From: Paeniroseomonas aquatica
GTDB taxonomy: Bacteria; Pseudomonadota; Alphaproteobacteria; Acetobacterales; Acetobacteraceae
Length of the DNA: 64,000 nucleotides
Reading direction: 5' to 3'
NCBI RefSeq assembly: GCF_030409335.1
Contig: NZ_JAUFPN010000206.1
Location: 62,001-126,000, forward strand
In this document: in pieces, positions 52,535 through 61,098 of the stretch
How the letters are laid out: each line of letters opens with the position of its first letter
Position numbering within the stretch: the stretch's first letter is position 1
Notes under the pieces: model-generated
The model's database searches: none
Told to the model about the DNA's origin: nothing
The model's input: the letters and a program-made list of their open reading frames with translations, nothing else
Made by a program: the position numbers and the translations under genes

Positions 52535-53083
52535 ATGCTCGACCGTCTCGATGCCGGCACTGCCTTCGTCTTCGATCCGCGCGGCCGGGTCGAATCCGCC
52601 GATGCGCCGATCGCCCCCCGCCCCGTCGCCCTGGACGGCCTCCGGCTCGGCATCCTCGACAACAGCAAGTGGAATGCCAACAAGCTGCTGCGCGGTGCCC
52701 AGGCGGCGCTGGGCCAGGACATCCGCTTCGTCGCGGTGAATTACTACGTGAAGCACAGCTTCTCGAAGGATGCGGCGCCGGAGCTGATCGCCCGCATCGC
52801 CGCGGAGTGCGACATCGTGCTGACCGCCATCGGCGATTGCGGCTCCTGCTGCTCCTGCTGCGTGCGGGACAGCATCGCGCTCGAGCGCCTCGGCATCCCC
52901 GCCGCCTGCATCATCACCACGGAATTCGAACGCGAGACCGAGCTGACCCGCACCGCCGTCGGCATGACGGGCCTGCGCCCGGTGGTGATCGACCACCCCG
53001 TCAGCTCCATCACCGCCGCGGAAGTCGCCGCTCGCGTCGCCGTCATCGCGCGAGAGGCGCAGGCGGTCTGGCTTGGCCTATGA
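52535..53083 (+). CDS. UGSC-type thiol protein, cysteine homologue of a selenoprotein family
   Basis: 182 residues. The diagnostic element is AIGDCGSCCSCCVRD (Cys102, 105, 106, 108, 109). In the selenoprotein form of this family a selenocysteine stands at the first position (U-G-S-C), while here the codon is TGC, so this is the cysteine version. The N-terminal LDGLRLGILDNSKWNANKLLRG and ITTEFERETE follow the family pattern. A thiol redox role is likely but no substrate is known. It lies 13 bases after its partner gene and overlaps the start of the DUF2269-like gene by 11 bases, so all three belong to one operon. Confidence 0.85.
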   Translation: MLDRLDAGTAFVFDPRGRVESADAPIAPRPVALDGLRLGILDNSKWNANKLLRGAQAALGQDIRFVAVNYYVKHSFSKDAAPELIARIAAECDIVLTAIGDCGSCCSCCVRDSIALERLGIPAACIITTEFERETELTRTAVGMTGLRPVVIDHPVSSITAAEVAARVAVIAREAQAVWLGL

Positions 53084-53537
53084 CGTCTGGAAGCTGGTCC
53101 ACCTGCTGGGGGTGATCCTGCTGGTCGGCAATGTCACGGTGACCTCGATCTGGAAGCTCTACGCGGACCGCACCCGCGACCCGCGCATCATCGGCTTCGC
53201 CCAGCGGCTGGTCACCGTGACCGACTGGTTCTTCACCTTCTGGGGCATCCTGCTGCTGGTCGCTGGCGGCTATGGCGCCGCCTGGGTGGCGGGGATGGAT
53301 CCGCTGCGCGATGGCTGGCTGGTCTGGTCGGAGGTACAATTCGTCGCCGCGGGGGTGATCTGGCTCACCGTCCTGGTGCCGATCCAGGTGCGCCAGGCCC
53401 GCATGGCCCGCGTCTTCGCCACCACCGGGGAGATTCCGGCGGAGTACTGGCGCGCCGGCCGGCGCTGGATCATCTGGGGGCTGATCGCCACCATCCCGCT
53501 GGTCGGCGCGCTATGGACCATGGTCGCCAAGCCCTGA
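53073..53537 (+). CDS. Membrane protein of the DUF2269 type
   Basis: 154 residues starting at TTG 53073, inside the end of the previous gene; no ATG or GTG start is available earlier or soon after. Four hydrophobic helices: VWKLVHLLGVILLVGNVTVTSIW, WFFTFWGILLLVAGGYGAAW, VQFVAAGVIWLTVLVPIQV and WIIWGLIATIPLVGALWTMV. The L-V-H-x-L-G-x-I-L-L-V-G-N start is characteristic of DUF2269 and related heme-copper-like membrane proteins, with a histidine at residue 10. A role in electron transfer with the UGSC protein is conceivable. The overlap with UGSC is 11 bases, which supports coupled translation. Confidence 0.75.
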   Translation: MAYDVWKLVHLLGVILLVGNVTVTSIWKLYADRTRDPRIIGFAQRLVTVTDWFFTFWGILLLVAGGYGAAWVAGMDPLRDGWLVWSEVQFVAAGVIWLTVLVPIQVRQARMARVFATTGEIPAEYWRAGRRWIIWGLIATIPLVGALWTMVAKP

Positions 53538-53580
53538 TGCGGCTATCCTCGTCCGGAACGAAGGGTAGGGGAGGTTGCCA

Positions 53581-54192
53581 GTGTTGCTCTATGATTCCGT
53601 CGGACCCAATCCGCGCGTCGTCCGCATCTTCATGGCCGAGCGTGGGATCGAGCTGCCGAAAACCACCATCGACCTGCGCGGCGGCGAGAACCGCCAGCCG
53701 CCCTACCTCGCCAAGAACCCCGTCGGGCAGATGCCCTGCCTCGAGCTCGACGACGGGAGCGTTATCGCCGAGATCACCGCCATCTGCGAATACCTCGACG
53801 AGATCACCCCCGGCCCCTCGTTGATCGGCGCGACGCCCCGGGAGCGGGCCGAGACCCGGATGTGGACCCGGCGCATCGACCTCAACATCCTCGAGCCCAT
53901 GACCAATGGCTTCCGCTTCAGCCAGGGGCTGAAGCTGTTCGAGAACCGCATCCACTGCATCCCTCAGGCCGCCGATGACCTGAAGCTGACGGCGCAGAAG
54001 GGCCTGGCCTGGCTCGACCGGCTGATCGCCGGCCGGAGCTTCATCCGCGGCGACAGCCTGAGCCTCGCCGATATCATGCTGTTTGCCTTCCTCGACTTCG
54101 GCGCCAAGGTCGGCCAGCCGATCGACCCGGCGCTGAAGGCGGTCACCGCGCATCATGCGATGATGGCGGCGCGCCCCTCGGCGGCCGCCTAG
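53581..54192 (+). CDS. Glutathione S-transferase family protein
   Basis: 203 residues from GTG 53581 with GGGGAGG six bases upstream; the TTG at 53575 is less well placed. N-terminal thioredoxin fold: MLLYDSVGPNPRVVRIFMAERGIEL, KNPVGQMPCLELDDGSVIAEITAICEYLDE (cis-Pro and the glutathione-binding loop). The C-terminal domain ends FIRGDSLSLADIMLFAFLDF, the typical GST second-domain motif. Substrate unknown. It probably belongs to the same transcription unit as the UGSC genes, 43 bases downstream, although TATCCT at about 53548 could start a separate transcript. A perfect hairpin terminates it. Confidence 0.85.
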   Translation: MLLYDSVGPNPRVVRIFMAERGIELPKTTIDLRGGENRQPPYLAKNPVGQMPCLELDDGSVIAEITAICEYLDEITPGPSLIGATPRERAETRMWTRRIDLNILEPMTNGFRFSQGLKLFENRIHCIPQAADDLKLTAQKGLAWLDRLIAGRSFIRGDSLSLADIMLFAFLDFGAKVGQPIDPALKAVTAHHAMMAARPSAAA

Positions 54193-54198
54193 ACCGGC

Positions 54199-54222
54199 GG
54201 GGCATCCGGCGTCGGATGCCCC
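54199..54222. terminator. Bidirectional hairpin between GST and M20 hydrolase
   Basis: GGGGCATCCG (54199-54208) and CGGATGCCCC (54213-54222) form a perfect 10-bp stem with a four-base loop between convergent stop codons at 54192 and 54232. No U-tract is present. Confidence 0.55.
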
Positions 54223-54231
54223 GGGCTGGCC

Positions 54232-55410
54232 TCAGCCCCGCTTCGGCAGCAGCTGCTCGGCCAGCGTCGCCCAGTAGCTCGCCCCGATCGGCAGCACCGC
54301 GTCGTTGAAGTCGTACTTCGGGTGGTGCACCTGCGGGTCGCCCGGCCCGCGCGCGGCGCCGAGCATGATGTAGCTGCCGGCCTTCGCGTTCAACATGAAG
54401 GAGAAATCCTCGCCGCCCATGGTCGGCTTCGGCATCTCCTGCACCTTGGCCTCGCCAGAGACGGTCCGGGCGGCGGTGACCGACATCACCGTGCTCTCCG
54501 GCTCGTTCACCGTGGCCGGATAGCCGCGGTCGAAGACCGCCTTGGCGGTCGCGCCGAAGGCGGTGGCGATGCCGGTGCTGATCTCGAGGAAGCGCTTCTC
54601 CAGCAGGTCGCCGACCTCCGGCTGGAACCACCGCGCAGTGCCGCGCAGGGTGACCGTCTCGGGGATGACGTTCCAGGTGTCGCCGCCCTGAATCTGGCCG
54701 ATGGTGATGACGCCCGATTCCGCCGGATCGACGTTGCGCCCGACGATGCTCTGCAGCGCGGTGACGATCTGCGCCGCGATCACCACCGGGTCATTGCCCT
54801 GATGCGGCATGGCGCCATGCGCGCCCTTGCCGGTAACCTCGACCAGGATCTGCGCGGTCGCTGCCATGATCGGCCCCTCGCGCCACCAGAAGCTGCCCTC
54901 CGGCGCGCCGGGCCAGTTGTGCAAGCCGAAGACCCGTTCCATCGGGAAGCGCTCGAACAGGCCTTCCCGCACCATCACGTTGCCGCCGCCGCCGTTCTCC
55001 TCGGCCGGCTGGAAGATCAGGAAGACGGTGCCCTCGAAGTTGCGGGTCTCGGCAAGGTACTTGGCCGCGCCCAGCAGCATCGTCGTATGCCCGTCATGGC
55101 CGCAGGCGTGCATCTTCCCCGGCACGGTCGAGGCATGGGCCACGCCGCTCTGCTCCAGGATCGGCAGCGCATCCATGTCGGCGCGGAGGCCGATGGCGCG
55201 GGACGTATCCCCCTGGCCCCGGATGACGCCGACCACGCCGGTGCCGGCGATGCCGGTGACGACCTCGTCGCAGCCGAATGCGCGCAGCTTCTCGGCGACG
55301 ATGCCGGCGGTCCGCACCTCCTCGAAGGCGATCTCGGGATGGGCATGGAAGTCCTGCCGCCAGGCGGTCATCTCGGCGTGGAAATCGGCAATGCGGTTCA
55401 GGATCGGCAT
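54232..55410 (-). CDS. M20 family amidohydrolase (hippurate hydrolase-like)
   Basis: 392 residues, the normal length of AbgB/HipO-type enzymes. N-terminal WRQDFHAHPEIAFEE, then metal-site motifs LRADMDALPI, KMHACGHDGHTTMLLGAA (Cys103 and His105 as ligands) and IFQPAEENGGGGN (the general-base Glu pair). GKGAHGAMPHQGNDPVVIAAQIV belongs to the dimerisation domain. The C-terminus ends with PKYDFNDAVLPIGASYWATL. It hydrolyses N-acyl amino acids or similar amides. It is the last gene of the Bug/IlvD operon, 61 bases after the dehydratase gene, so it may free an acid that the dehydratase or receptor handles. Confidence 0.9.
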   Translation of the reverse strand: MPILNRIADFHAEMTAWRQDFHAHPEIAFEEVRTAGIVAEKLRAFGCDEVVTGIAGTGVVGVIRGQGDTSRAIGLRADMDALPILEQSGVAHASTVPGKMHACGHDGHTTMLLGAAKYLAETRNFEGTVFLIFQPAEENGGGGNVMVREGLFERFPMERVFGLHNWPGAPEGSFWWREGPIMAATAQILVEVTGKGAHGAMPHQGNDPVVIAAQIVTALQSIVGRNVDPAESGVITIGQIQGGDTWNVIPETVTLRGTARWFQPEVGDLLEKRFLEISTGIATAFGATAKAVFDRGYPATVNEPESTVMSVTAARTVSGEAKVQEMPKPTMGGEDFSFMLNAKAGSYIMLGAARGPGDPQVHHPKYDFNDAVLPIGASYWATLAEQLLPKRG

Positions 55411-55471
55411 GTGGTCTCGCTCGGCTTCTGTGGCCGCCAGCTATGGGTGCCGGCGGCCGTTTGTCCAGGCT

Positions 55472-57178
55472 TCAGACGCCCTCGGGCCGCAGGAAGGCGA
55501 GGTCGGCGCCATCGGGGGCCTGCAGCACCTGCTCGAACATCAGCTTGTCCCAGCCGCGCTTCGGCGCCACCGGCGCCCGCCACAGCGCCCGCCGACGGTC
55601 CAGCTCCGCCGCATCGACCAGCAGGTCGAGCCGCCGGTCCTTGACCGAAAGCCGCACCCGGTCGCCGGTCTCGACCAGCGCCAGCGGCCCGCCGGCCGCC
55701 GCCTCGGGTGCGATATGCAGCACGATGGTGCCGAAGGCGGTGCCGGACATGCGGCAGTCGCTCATCCGCACCATGTCCTTCACCCCCTGGCGGCCGAGCT
55801 TCTTCGGGATCGGCAGGTAGCCGGCCTCCGGCATCCCGGCCGGGGTCAGCGGCCCGGCGTTCTTCAGGATCAGGATGTCCTCGGCCTTCACGTCGAGGTC
55901 GTCGGCATCGATCCGGTTGGCCAGGTCGGCCAGCCCGTCGAAGACCATGCAGCGGGCCTCGGTCTCGAACAGGGCAGGGGTCGCGGCGCTGCGCTTCAGG
56001 ATGGCGCCGTCCGGCGCCAGGCTGCCGAACAACGAGACGATTCCGCCGACCGGGCTGATCGGCTTGTCGCGCGCCCGGATGATGGCGCGGTCGACGAAGG
56101 GCGGCGCGGCATCGAGCTGCTCGGCCAGGGTCTGGCCATAGAGGTCCTTGCAGTCGAGGTGCAGCAGGTCGCGCAGCTCCCGCAGCAGGGCGATCATGCC
56201 GCCGGCGGCATGGAAGTCCTCCATATAGCCCTCGCCGGTCGGCTTGAGGTCGACCAGCACCGGCGTCTCCTCGCTCAGCGCATCCAGCCGCTTGAGGTCG
56301 ATCTTCACCCCGACGCGCCCGGCGATGGCGGTCAGGTGGATCAGCGCATTGGTCGAGCCACCGAGGGAGAGCAGCACCCGCAGCGCATTCTCGACCGATT
56401 TCTCGGTGATGATCTCGGAAGGCTTCACGGGATGGCTGATCAGCCGCACCGCCAGCGCCCCGGCTTCCTCGGCGATCCGCAGCCGGTCGGAATGCACCGC
56501 CGGAGCGGAAGCCGCCATCAGCGGCATGAAGCCTAGGGTCGCGGCGATGCAGGCCATGGTGGAGGCGGTGCCCATGACGCCGCAGGTGCCGGAGGTGGTG
56601 GCCAGCTTGCCCTCGATCTTGCCGATCCGCTCGGCCGAGACCGTGCCGGCGCGGTACTGCGCCCAGTAGCGGCGGCAATCGGTGCAGGCGGCCAGCCGCT
56701 CGCCCTCGAAGCGCTGCGCTAGCATCGGGCCGGTGACGAGCATGACGGCCGGCACGTCGGCGCTGGCGGCGGCCATGAGCTGGGCCGGCACGGTCTTGTC
56801 GCAGCCGCCGATCAGCACCGCCGCATCCATCGGCTGGGCGGTCAGCATCGCCTCGGTATCGATCGCCATGAGGTTGCGGTAGTGCATCGAGGTCGGCACC
56901 AGCGAGGGCTCGCAGAGGCTGACCGTCGGGAAGGCCAGCGGCAGGGCGCCGGCCGCCAGAACGCCGCGCTTCACCGCCTCGACCAGCTCCGGCACCGAGC
57001 GATGGCAATTGTTGTAGTCGGACGCCGTATCGGCGATCCCGACCACCGGCTTCTCCAGCATGACGCGCGAATACCCCATCGAGGCCGCGAAGCTGCGCCG
57101 GAGGTAGAAGGCGAAATCCGGGTCGCCGTAATTCGCCGCGTTGCGCGACAGGCCGTGCGGGGGCTTGGTATTGGACAC
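55472..57178 (-). CDS. IlvD/Edd family dehydratase
   Basis: 568 residues, full length. The Fe-S cluster cysteines are Cys58 (DYNNCHRSV), Cys126 (GGCDKTVPAQL) and Cys199 (TSGTCGVMGTASTM). GGSTNALIHLTAIA and MVRMSDCRMSGTAFGTIVLH are the other family blocks. Members dehydrate 2,3-dihydroxy acids (valine/isoleucine pathway) or sugar acids (arabonate, xylonate, gluconate). The neighbour is a Bug-type receptor and not an ilv gene, which favours a catabolic sugar- or hydroxy-acid dehydratase. The start at MSNTKPPHG lies six bases after the Bug stop (57185), so the two are co-transcribed. Confidence 0.92.
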   Translation of the reverse strand: MSNTKPPHGLSRNAANYGDPDFAFYLRRSFAASMGYSRVMLEKPVVGIADTASDYNNCHRSVPELVEAVKRGVLAAGALPLAFPTVSLCEPSLVPTSMHYRNLMAIDTEAMLTAQPMDAAVLIGGCDKTVPAQLMAAASADVPAVMLVTGPMLAQRFEGERLAACTDCRRYWAQYRAGTVSAERIGKIEGKLATTSGTCGVMGTASTMACIAATLGFMPLMAASAPAVHSDRLRIAEEAGALAVRLISHPVKPSEIITEKSVENALRVLLSLGGSTNALIHLTAIAGRVGVKIDLKRLDALSEETPVLVDLKPTGEGYMEDFHAAGGMIALLRELRDLLHLDCKDLYGQTLAEQLDAAPPFVDRAIIRARDKPISPVGGIVSLFGSLAPDGAILKRSAATPALFETEARCMVFDGLADLANRIDADDLDVKAEDILILKNAGPLTPAGMPEAGYLPIPKKLGRQGVKDMVRMSDCRMSGTAFGTIVLHIAPEAAAGGPLALVETGDRVRLSVKDRRLDLLVDAAELDRRRALWRAPVAPKRGWDKLMFEQVLQAPDGADLAFLRPEGV

Positions 57179-57184
57179 GCTGGC

Positions 57185-58174
57185 TTACTCCGGCTTGAAG
57201 CCCGCACGCTGCAACAGCCTGCGGTGCAATGGCAATTCATGCTCGATACGCCGGATGGCGGCCTCCGGGCCCATGGCCGAGGGGGCCATGCCCTGGGTCG
57301 CCATGAAGGCCTGGATCTTGGGGTCGGCGAAATGCTCGGCCAGCGCCTGGCCGATCCGCGCCTGGATCGGCGCCGGCGTCGCCTTCGGCGCCTGGACGCC
57401 GTACCAGCCGGTATAGATGAAGTCGGGGATGCCCAGCTCGGCGAAGGTCGGCACCGCGGGGAGGGAGGCGGGCCGCGCCGCGGTCGGCACCGCCAGCCCG
57501 CGCACCCGGCCTTCCTCGAGATGCCCCTTGCAGGCCGCCAGCAGGGCGAACATGCAGTCGGTGCGGCCGGCGATGGTATCGGTCAGCGCCGGCGGGGCAC
57601 CGTTGTAGGGCACGTGCAGCATATCCGTGCCGGTACGGGCCATCAGGTCGAGCATGGGCAGATGCGCCGTGGTCCCGACCCCCCAGGTGGCATAGGAAAG
57701 CTCGCCCGGTCGCGCCTTGGCCGCCGCCAGCATCGCCTCCAGGCTGGGCCAGCGGGGATGGGCGACCAGCACCGACAGCGTCTCGCAGACCTGGCTGATA
57801 TGGGCGAAATCGGCCAGCGGATCGTAGCCGGGGTCGCGGAAGGCGATGGGCGTCAGGGTGAAGGTGGCGATGGTGCCGAGTAGCAGGGTCAGGCCATCCG
57901 GACGGGCCCGCGCCACCAGCCGCGCGGCCAAGCTGGTCGAGGCGCCGGGCTTGTGGTCCATAACGAAGGTGCCGCCGAGCTTCTCCGACAGGCCCTGGGT
58001 CACCAGCCGACCGACCACGTCCGAGGCGCCGCCCGGCGCATAGGGCACCACGACGGCGACCGTCTGCCCGGCGGGCCAGGGTGCCTGCGCCAGGGCCGGG
58101 GCGGCCAACAGGCCCCCGGCGCCGATCAGCCCCCGCCGCCCCATGATCCCACGCTGTTGAATCGTCTGGCGCAT
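57185..58174 (-). CDS. Bug-type tripartite tricarboxylate transporter substrate-binding protein
   Basis: 329 residues from ATG 58174 (GGGGGGCGG upstream); ATG 58144 ([11 protein letters not shown]) is an alternative. An N-terminal signal peptide with a basic start ([23 protein letters not shown]) and AQA cleavage site precedes [20 protein letters not shown], the sequence of the Bug family ligand pocket. [15 protein letters not shown] and [24 protein letters not shown] follow the family. It binds an organic acid in the periplasm. No TctA/TctB membrane partner is near, as is common for these receptors. It leads the operon with the IlvD-type dehydratase and the M20 hydrolase. Confidence 0.93.
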   Translation of the reverse strand: MRQTIQQRGIMGRRGLIGAGGLLAAPALAQAPWPAGQTVAVVVPYAPGGASDVVGRLVTQGLSEKLGGTFVMDHKPGASTSLAARLVARARPDGLTLLLGTIATFTLTPIAFRDPGYDPLADFAHISQVCETLSVLVAHPRWPSLEAMLAAAKARPGELSYATWGVGTTAHLPMLDLMARTGTDMLHVPYNGAPPALTDTIAGRTDCMFALLAACKGHLEEGRVRGLAVPTAARPASLPAVPTFAELGIPDFIYTGWYGVQAPKATPAPIQARIGQALAEHFADPKIQAFMATQGMAPSAMGPEAAIRRIEHELPLHRRLLQRAGFKPE

Positions 58175-58245
58175 CCGCCCCCCGTCCGGTTTTTGCCAGG
58201 GTGACAGGCCCCGGGCGGCGCTGGCAAGCCACCCGCCCGACATGT

Positions 58246-58259
58246 GGTATCGGGATACC
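58246..58259. promoter_or_regulatory. Palindromic operator GGTATC-GG-GATACC
   Basis: The 14-bp sequence is a perfect dyad (arms GGTATC and GATACC, two central Gs); with one mismatch it extends to 20 bp (TG at 58243-58244 and CA at 58261-58262). It lies between the divergent Bug operon (start 58174) and rplM (start 58348), 72 bases upstream of the Bug start. GntR-family repressors of acid-catabolism genes bind similar GGT/ACC half-sites, so this could be their operator. No regulator gene is present in the window. The assignment is inference. Confidence 0.45.
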
Positions 58260-58283
58260 GCAAGCCGAAACCCTGCTTTCTGC

Positions 58284-58312
58284 TTGACCTTTCGGCCACC
58301 TGCCGCCATACG
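58284..58312 (+). promoter_or_regulatory. Candidate sigma-70 promoter of rplM-rpsI
   Basis: TTGACC (58284-58289) is separated by 17 bases from CATACG (58307-58312). The -35 box matches the consensus in five of six bases and the -10 in three. Spacing is ideal. Transcription would begin near 58319, about 29 bases before the rplM start. Confidence is moderate because -10 fidelity is low. Confidence 0.5.
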
Positions 58313-58347
58313 TCCCGTCTCTTTTCAGACCGGATACGCCCCACCCC

Positions 58348-58848
58348 ATGCAGTTGCAGACCCAGACCCGCTCGTTGAAGCCGGCGGAGGTCAAGAAAGG
58401 CTGGTTCGTGGTCGATGCGGAGGGCCTCGTGCTCGGCCGCCTCGCCACCATCATCGCCAATCGCCTCCGCGGCAAGCACAAGCCCCAGTTCACCCCGCAC
58501 GTCGATTGCGGCGACCATGTCGTCGTCATCAATGCGGAGAAGGTCCGGGTCACCGGCCAGAAGGCCGAGAAGAAGATCTTCTACTGGCACACCGGCTACG
58601 CCGGCGGCATCAAGGAGCGGACGATCCGCGAGCGGCTCGAGGGCAAGCACCCCGAGCGCGTCGTCGAGAAGGCCGTGGAGCGCATGATCACCCGTGGTCC
58701 GCTCGGCCGTCGCCAGATGGAGAACCTCCATGTCTATCCCGGCGCCGAGCATCCGCATGCCGGCCAGCAGCCAGTCGCCATCGACATCGCGGCGATGAAC
58801 CGCAAGAACGTCGCCCTCGGCGGCGAGAAGAAGGGTACCGCGGCATGA
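58348..58848 (+). CDS. rplM: 50S ribosomal protein L13
   Basis: 166 residues. L13 blocks are plain: [69 protein letters not shown] and [57 protein letters not shown]. It belongs to the large ribosomal subunit and is an early assembly protein. The gene is conserved directly before rpsI in nearly all bacteria, with a four-base ATGA overlap here. A candidate promoter lies just upstream. Confidence 0.98.
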   Translation: MQLQTQTRSLKPAEVKKGWFVVDAEGLVLGRLATIIANRLRGKHKPQFTPHVDCGDHVVVINAEKVRVTGQKAEKKIFYWHTGYAGGIKERTIRERLEGKHPERVVEKAVERMITRGPLGRRQMENLHVYPGAEHPHAGQQPVAIDIAAMNRKNVALGGEKKGTAA

Positions 58849-59339
58849 GCGAGCAGATCACCGGCACGCTCGCCGATCTGAAGACCCTGGTGCAGACCGG
58901 TCCGCTGCCGGGCGACATGGTCGCCGTGCTGCGCGAGCAGAAGCGCGATGCCCAGGGCCGTTCCTACGCCACCGGCCGCCGCAAGGATGCCGTGGCCCGC
59001 GTCTGGGTAAAGCCCGGCAAGGGCGAGATGACCATCAACGGCCGCCCCGTGGTGACCTACTTCGCCCGGCCGGTGCTGCGGATGCTGCTCTCGCAGCCCT
59101 TCCTGGTCGCCGACCGCTACCAGCAGTTCGACGTCGTCGCCACGGTCACCGGCGGCGGGCTCTCGGGCCAGGCCGGCGCGGTGCGCCACGGCATCAGCCG
59201 CGCGCTCACCAACTACGAGCCGGAGCTGCGGCCGATCCTGAAGAAGGCGGGCTTCCTGACCCGCGATCCGCGCGTCGTCGAGCGGAAGAAGTACGGCAAG
59301 GCGAAGGCGCGACGTTCGTTCCAGTTCAGCAAGCGCTGA
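58845..59339 (+). CDS. rpsI: 30S ribosomal protein S9
   Basis: 164 residues from ATG 58845, overlapping the rplM stop (ATGA). The open frame continues upstream but is not used. After an alphaproteobacterial N-terminal extension of about 40 residues comes the S9 core: [98 protein letters not shown]. The basic C-terminal tail reaches the ribosomal P site. A strong terminator follows. Confidence 0.98.
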   Translation: MSEQITGTLADLKTLVQTGPLPGDMVAVLREQKRDAQGRSYATGRRKDAVARVWVKPGKGEMTINGRPVVTYFARPVLRMLLSQPFLVADRYQQFDVVATVTGGGLSGQAGAVRHGISRALTNYEPELRPILKKAGFLTRDPRVVERKKYGKAKARRSFQFSKR

Positions 59340-59385
59340 CCGCGGCGGGCGCCGGTCGGCGCCAGCCACATGGCTGCCATACAGG

Positions 59386-59422
59386 GGGGCGGGTCCGCAT
59401 GGACCCGCCCCTCTTGCTTTTT
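59386..59422 (+). terminator. Rho-independent terminator after rpsI
   Basis: GGGGCGGGTCC (59386-59396) and GGACCCGCCCC (59401-59411) form a perfect 11-bp stem with a GCAT loop, followed by TCTTGCTTTTT. This is the only terminator in the window with a clear U-tract. It separates the ribosomal operon from argC, where a new promoter should exist. Confidence 0.9.
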
Positions 59423-59468
59423 GCGCCGCATTCCACCGCAAATGGGCGCGGTTGAGGGGACCAAGGAC

Positions 59469-60416
59469 ATGGCGAAGATCCCGACGGTTTTCATCGATGG
59501 CGAGGCCGGCACCACCGGCCTGCAGATCCGCGAGCGGCTGGCCATCCTGCCGGATATCGCGGTGCGATCGATCGACCCGTCGCGCCGCAAGGACCCCACC
59601 GCGCGGCTCGCGCTGATGGCCGAGGTCGATCTCGTCGTGCTCTGCCTGCCGGACGACGCGGCGAAGGAAAGCACCGCCATGGCCGCCTCGCTCGGCGCCG
59701 ATGCGCCGCGGCTGGTCGATGCCAGCACCGCCCACCGGGTCGACCCCGACTGGGTCTATGGCCTGCCGGAGCTGACCCCGGACCAACCCGCGCGGATCGC
59801 CGCCGCCATGCGGGTCTCGAACCCCGGCTGCTACCCGACCGGAGCCATCCTGCTGCTGCGGCCGATGATTGAGGCCGGGCTGCTGCCGGCGGATCACCCG
59901 ATTTCGGTGAATGCCGTCTCCGGCTTCTCCGGCGGCGGCAACGCGATGATCGCGGCGTATGAATCCCGCACCGCGCCGGATTTCGAGCTCTATGGCCTCA
60001 CGCTCGAGCACAAGCATGTCCTCGAACTGCAGCAGTATTCCGGCCTGACCCGGCGGCCGATCTTCGTCCCCTCCGTCGGCGACTTCCGCCAGGGCATGAT
60101 CGACAGCATCCCGCTGCACCTCGACACCCTGCCGGGCAAGCCGAAGCCGGCCGATATCGAGGCGCTGCTCGCCGCCCGCTACGCCGGCAGCGACTATGTC
60201 CGCGTGGTGCCCGGGACGGCCAAGCTCGAGCCGCAGGCGCTGAACAACACCAACCTGCTGGAGCTGCGCGTCCATGGCAGCGAGGCCCGGGGCCAGGCCA
60301 TCCTCACCGCGCGCTACGACAACCTCGGCAAGGGCGCCTCGGGCGCCGCGGTGCAGAACATCGGGCTGATGCTCGGCATCGCGGTCGAGACGCGGCTGCC
60401 GGCCGCGGCCGAATAA
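59469..60416 (+). CDS. argC: N-acetyl-gamma-glutamyl-phosphate reductase (short form)
   Basis: 315 residues from ATG 59469 (AAGGAC just upstream). The short type-2 form: TVFIDGEAGTTGLQIRERLAILP (NADP-binding), the catalytic SNPGCYPTGAILLLRPMIEAGLLP (Cys121), SVNAVSGFSGGGNAMIAAYES and EHKHVLELQQYSGLTRRPIFVPSVGDFRQGM. It reduces N-acetylglutamyl phosphate in arginine synthesis. The rplM-rpsI-argC order is common in alphaproteobacteria. It is 13 bases before the gamma-carbonic-anhydrase-like gene and probably shares its transcript. Confidence 0.96.
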   Translation: MAKIPTVFIDGEAGTTGLQIRERLAILPDIAVRSIDPSRRKDPTARLALMAEVDLVVLCLPDDAAKESTAMAASLGADAPRLVDASTAHRVDPDWVYGLPELTPDQPARIAAAMRVSNPGCYPTGAILLLRPMIEAGLLPADHPISVNAVSGFSGGGNAMIAAYESRTAPDFELYGLTLEHKHVLELQQYSGLTRRPIFVPSVGDFRQGMIDSIPLHLDTLPGKPKPADIEALLAARYAGSDYVRVVPGTAKLEPQALNNTNLLELRVHGSEARGQAILTARYDNLGKGASGAAVQNIGLMLGIAVETRLPAAAE

Positions 60417-60429
60417 GGGAGAACCACCC

Positions 60430-60957
60430 ATGACCCACGGACCGCTCTACCCCTTCGAAGGCAAGCTCCCGGAGATCCATCCCGAGGCCTGGATCGCTCC
60501 CACCGCCGCCCTCATCGGCGACGTCACCATCGGGGCGAAATCCAACATCTGGTACCACTGCGTCCTGCGCGGCGACACCAACTTCATCCGCATCGGCCGC
60601 GGTACCAACATCCAGGACGGCACCATCATCCACGTCAATGCGGGCAAGCAGGCCACGCAGATCGGCGATGACGTGACGGTGGGCCATGCCGCCATCATCC
60701 ATGCCTGCACCCTGATGAACCGCGCCTTCGTCGGCATGGGCGCGACGGTGCTGGACGACGCCGTGATCGAGGAGGACGGCATGCTGGCCGCCGGCAGCGT
60801 GCTGCCGCCGGGCAAGCGCATCGCCGCCATGGAGCTCTGGATGGGCAACCCGGCCAAGCTGGTCCGCATCCTGACCCCCGAGCAGCGCGCCGGCTTCGAC
60901 AAGACGGCGCCTCACTATGTGGAGCTCTCGGGCCGCCACCGCGCCTCGCTCGGCTAG
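60430..60957 (+). CDS. Gamma-carbonic-anhydrase-like left-handed beta-helix protein
   Basis: 175 residues of the YrdA/PaaY/CaiE type. Hexapeptide repeats (IAPTAALIGDVTIGAKSNIWYHCVLRGD, NIQDGTIIH) build the left-handed beta-helix. The three zinc histidines of the family are His68 (TIIHVN), His86 (VGHAAII) and His91 (IIHACT). A C-terminal helix (PEQRAGFDKTAPHYVELSGRH) packs along the helix. Carbonic anhydrase activity is not proven for most such proteins. It follows argC after 13 bases and carries its own ribosome-binding site (GGGAGAA), so it is likely in the same operon. Confidence 0.88.
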   Translation: MTHGPLYPFEGKLPEIHPEAWIAPTAALIGDVTIGAKSNIWYHCVLRGDTNFIRIGRGTNIQDGTIIHVNAGKQATQIGDDVTVGHAAIIHACTLMNRAFVGMGATVLDDAVIEEDGMLAAGSVLPPGKRIAAMELWMGNPAKLVRILTPEQRAGFDKTAPHYVELSGRHRASLG

Positions 60958-61098
60958 GCGCCGGGAAGGCCGGGGGCCACGCTTCCGCTTGATCGCGCCG
61001 CCACGGCACGCGACATAGGATCGATCCGGGACCGGCGGGCGGAAAGCGGGATGGGTGGTGATTGAGCTGTTCGGGCGCGGGGAGGTGACCGCCCCGCC

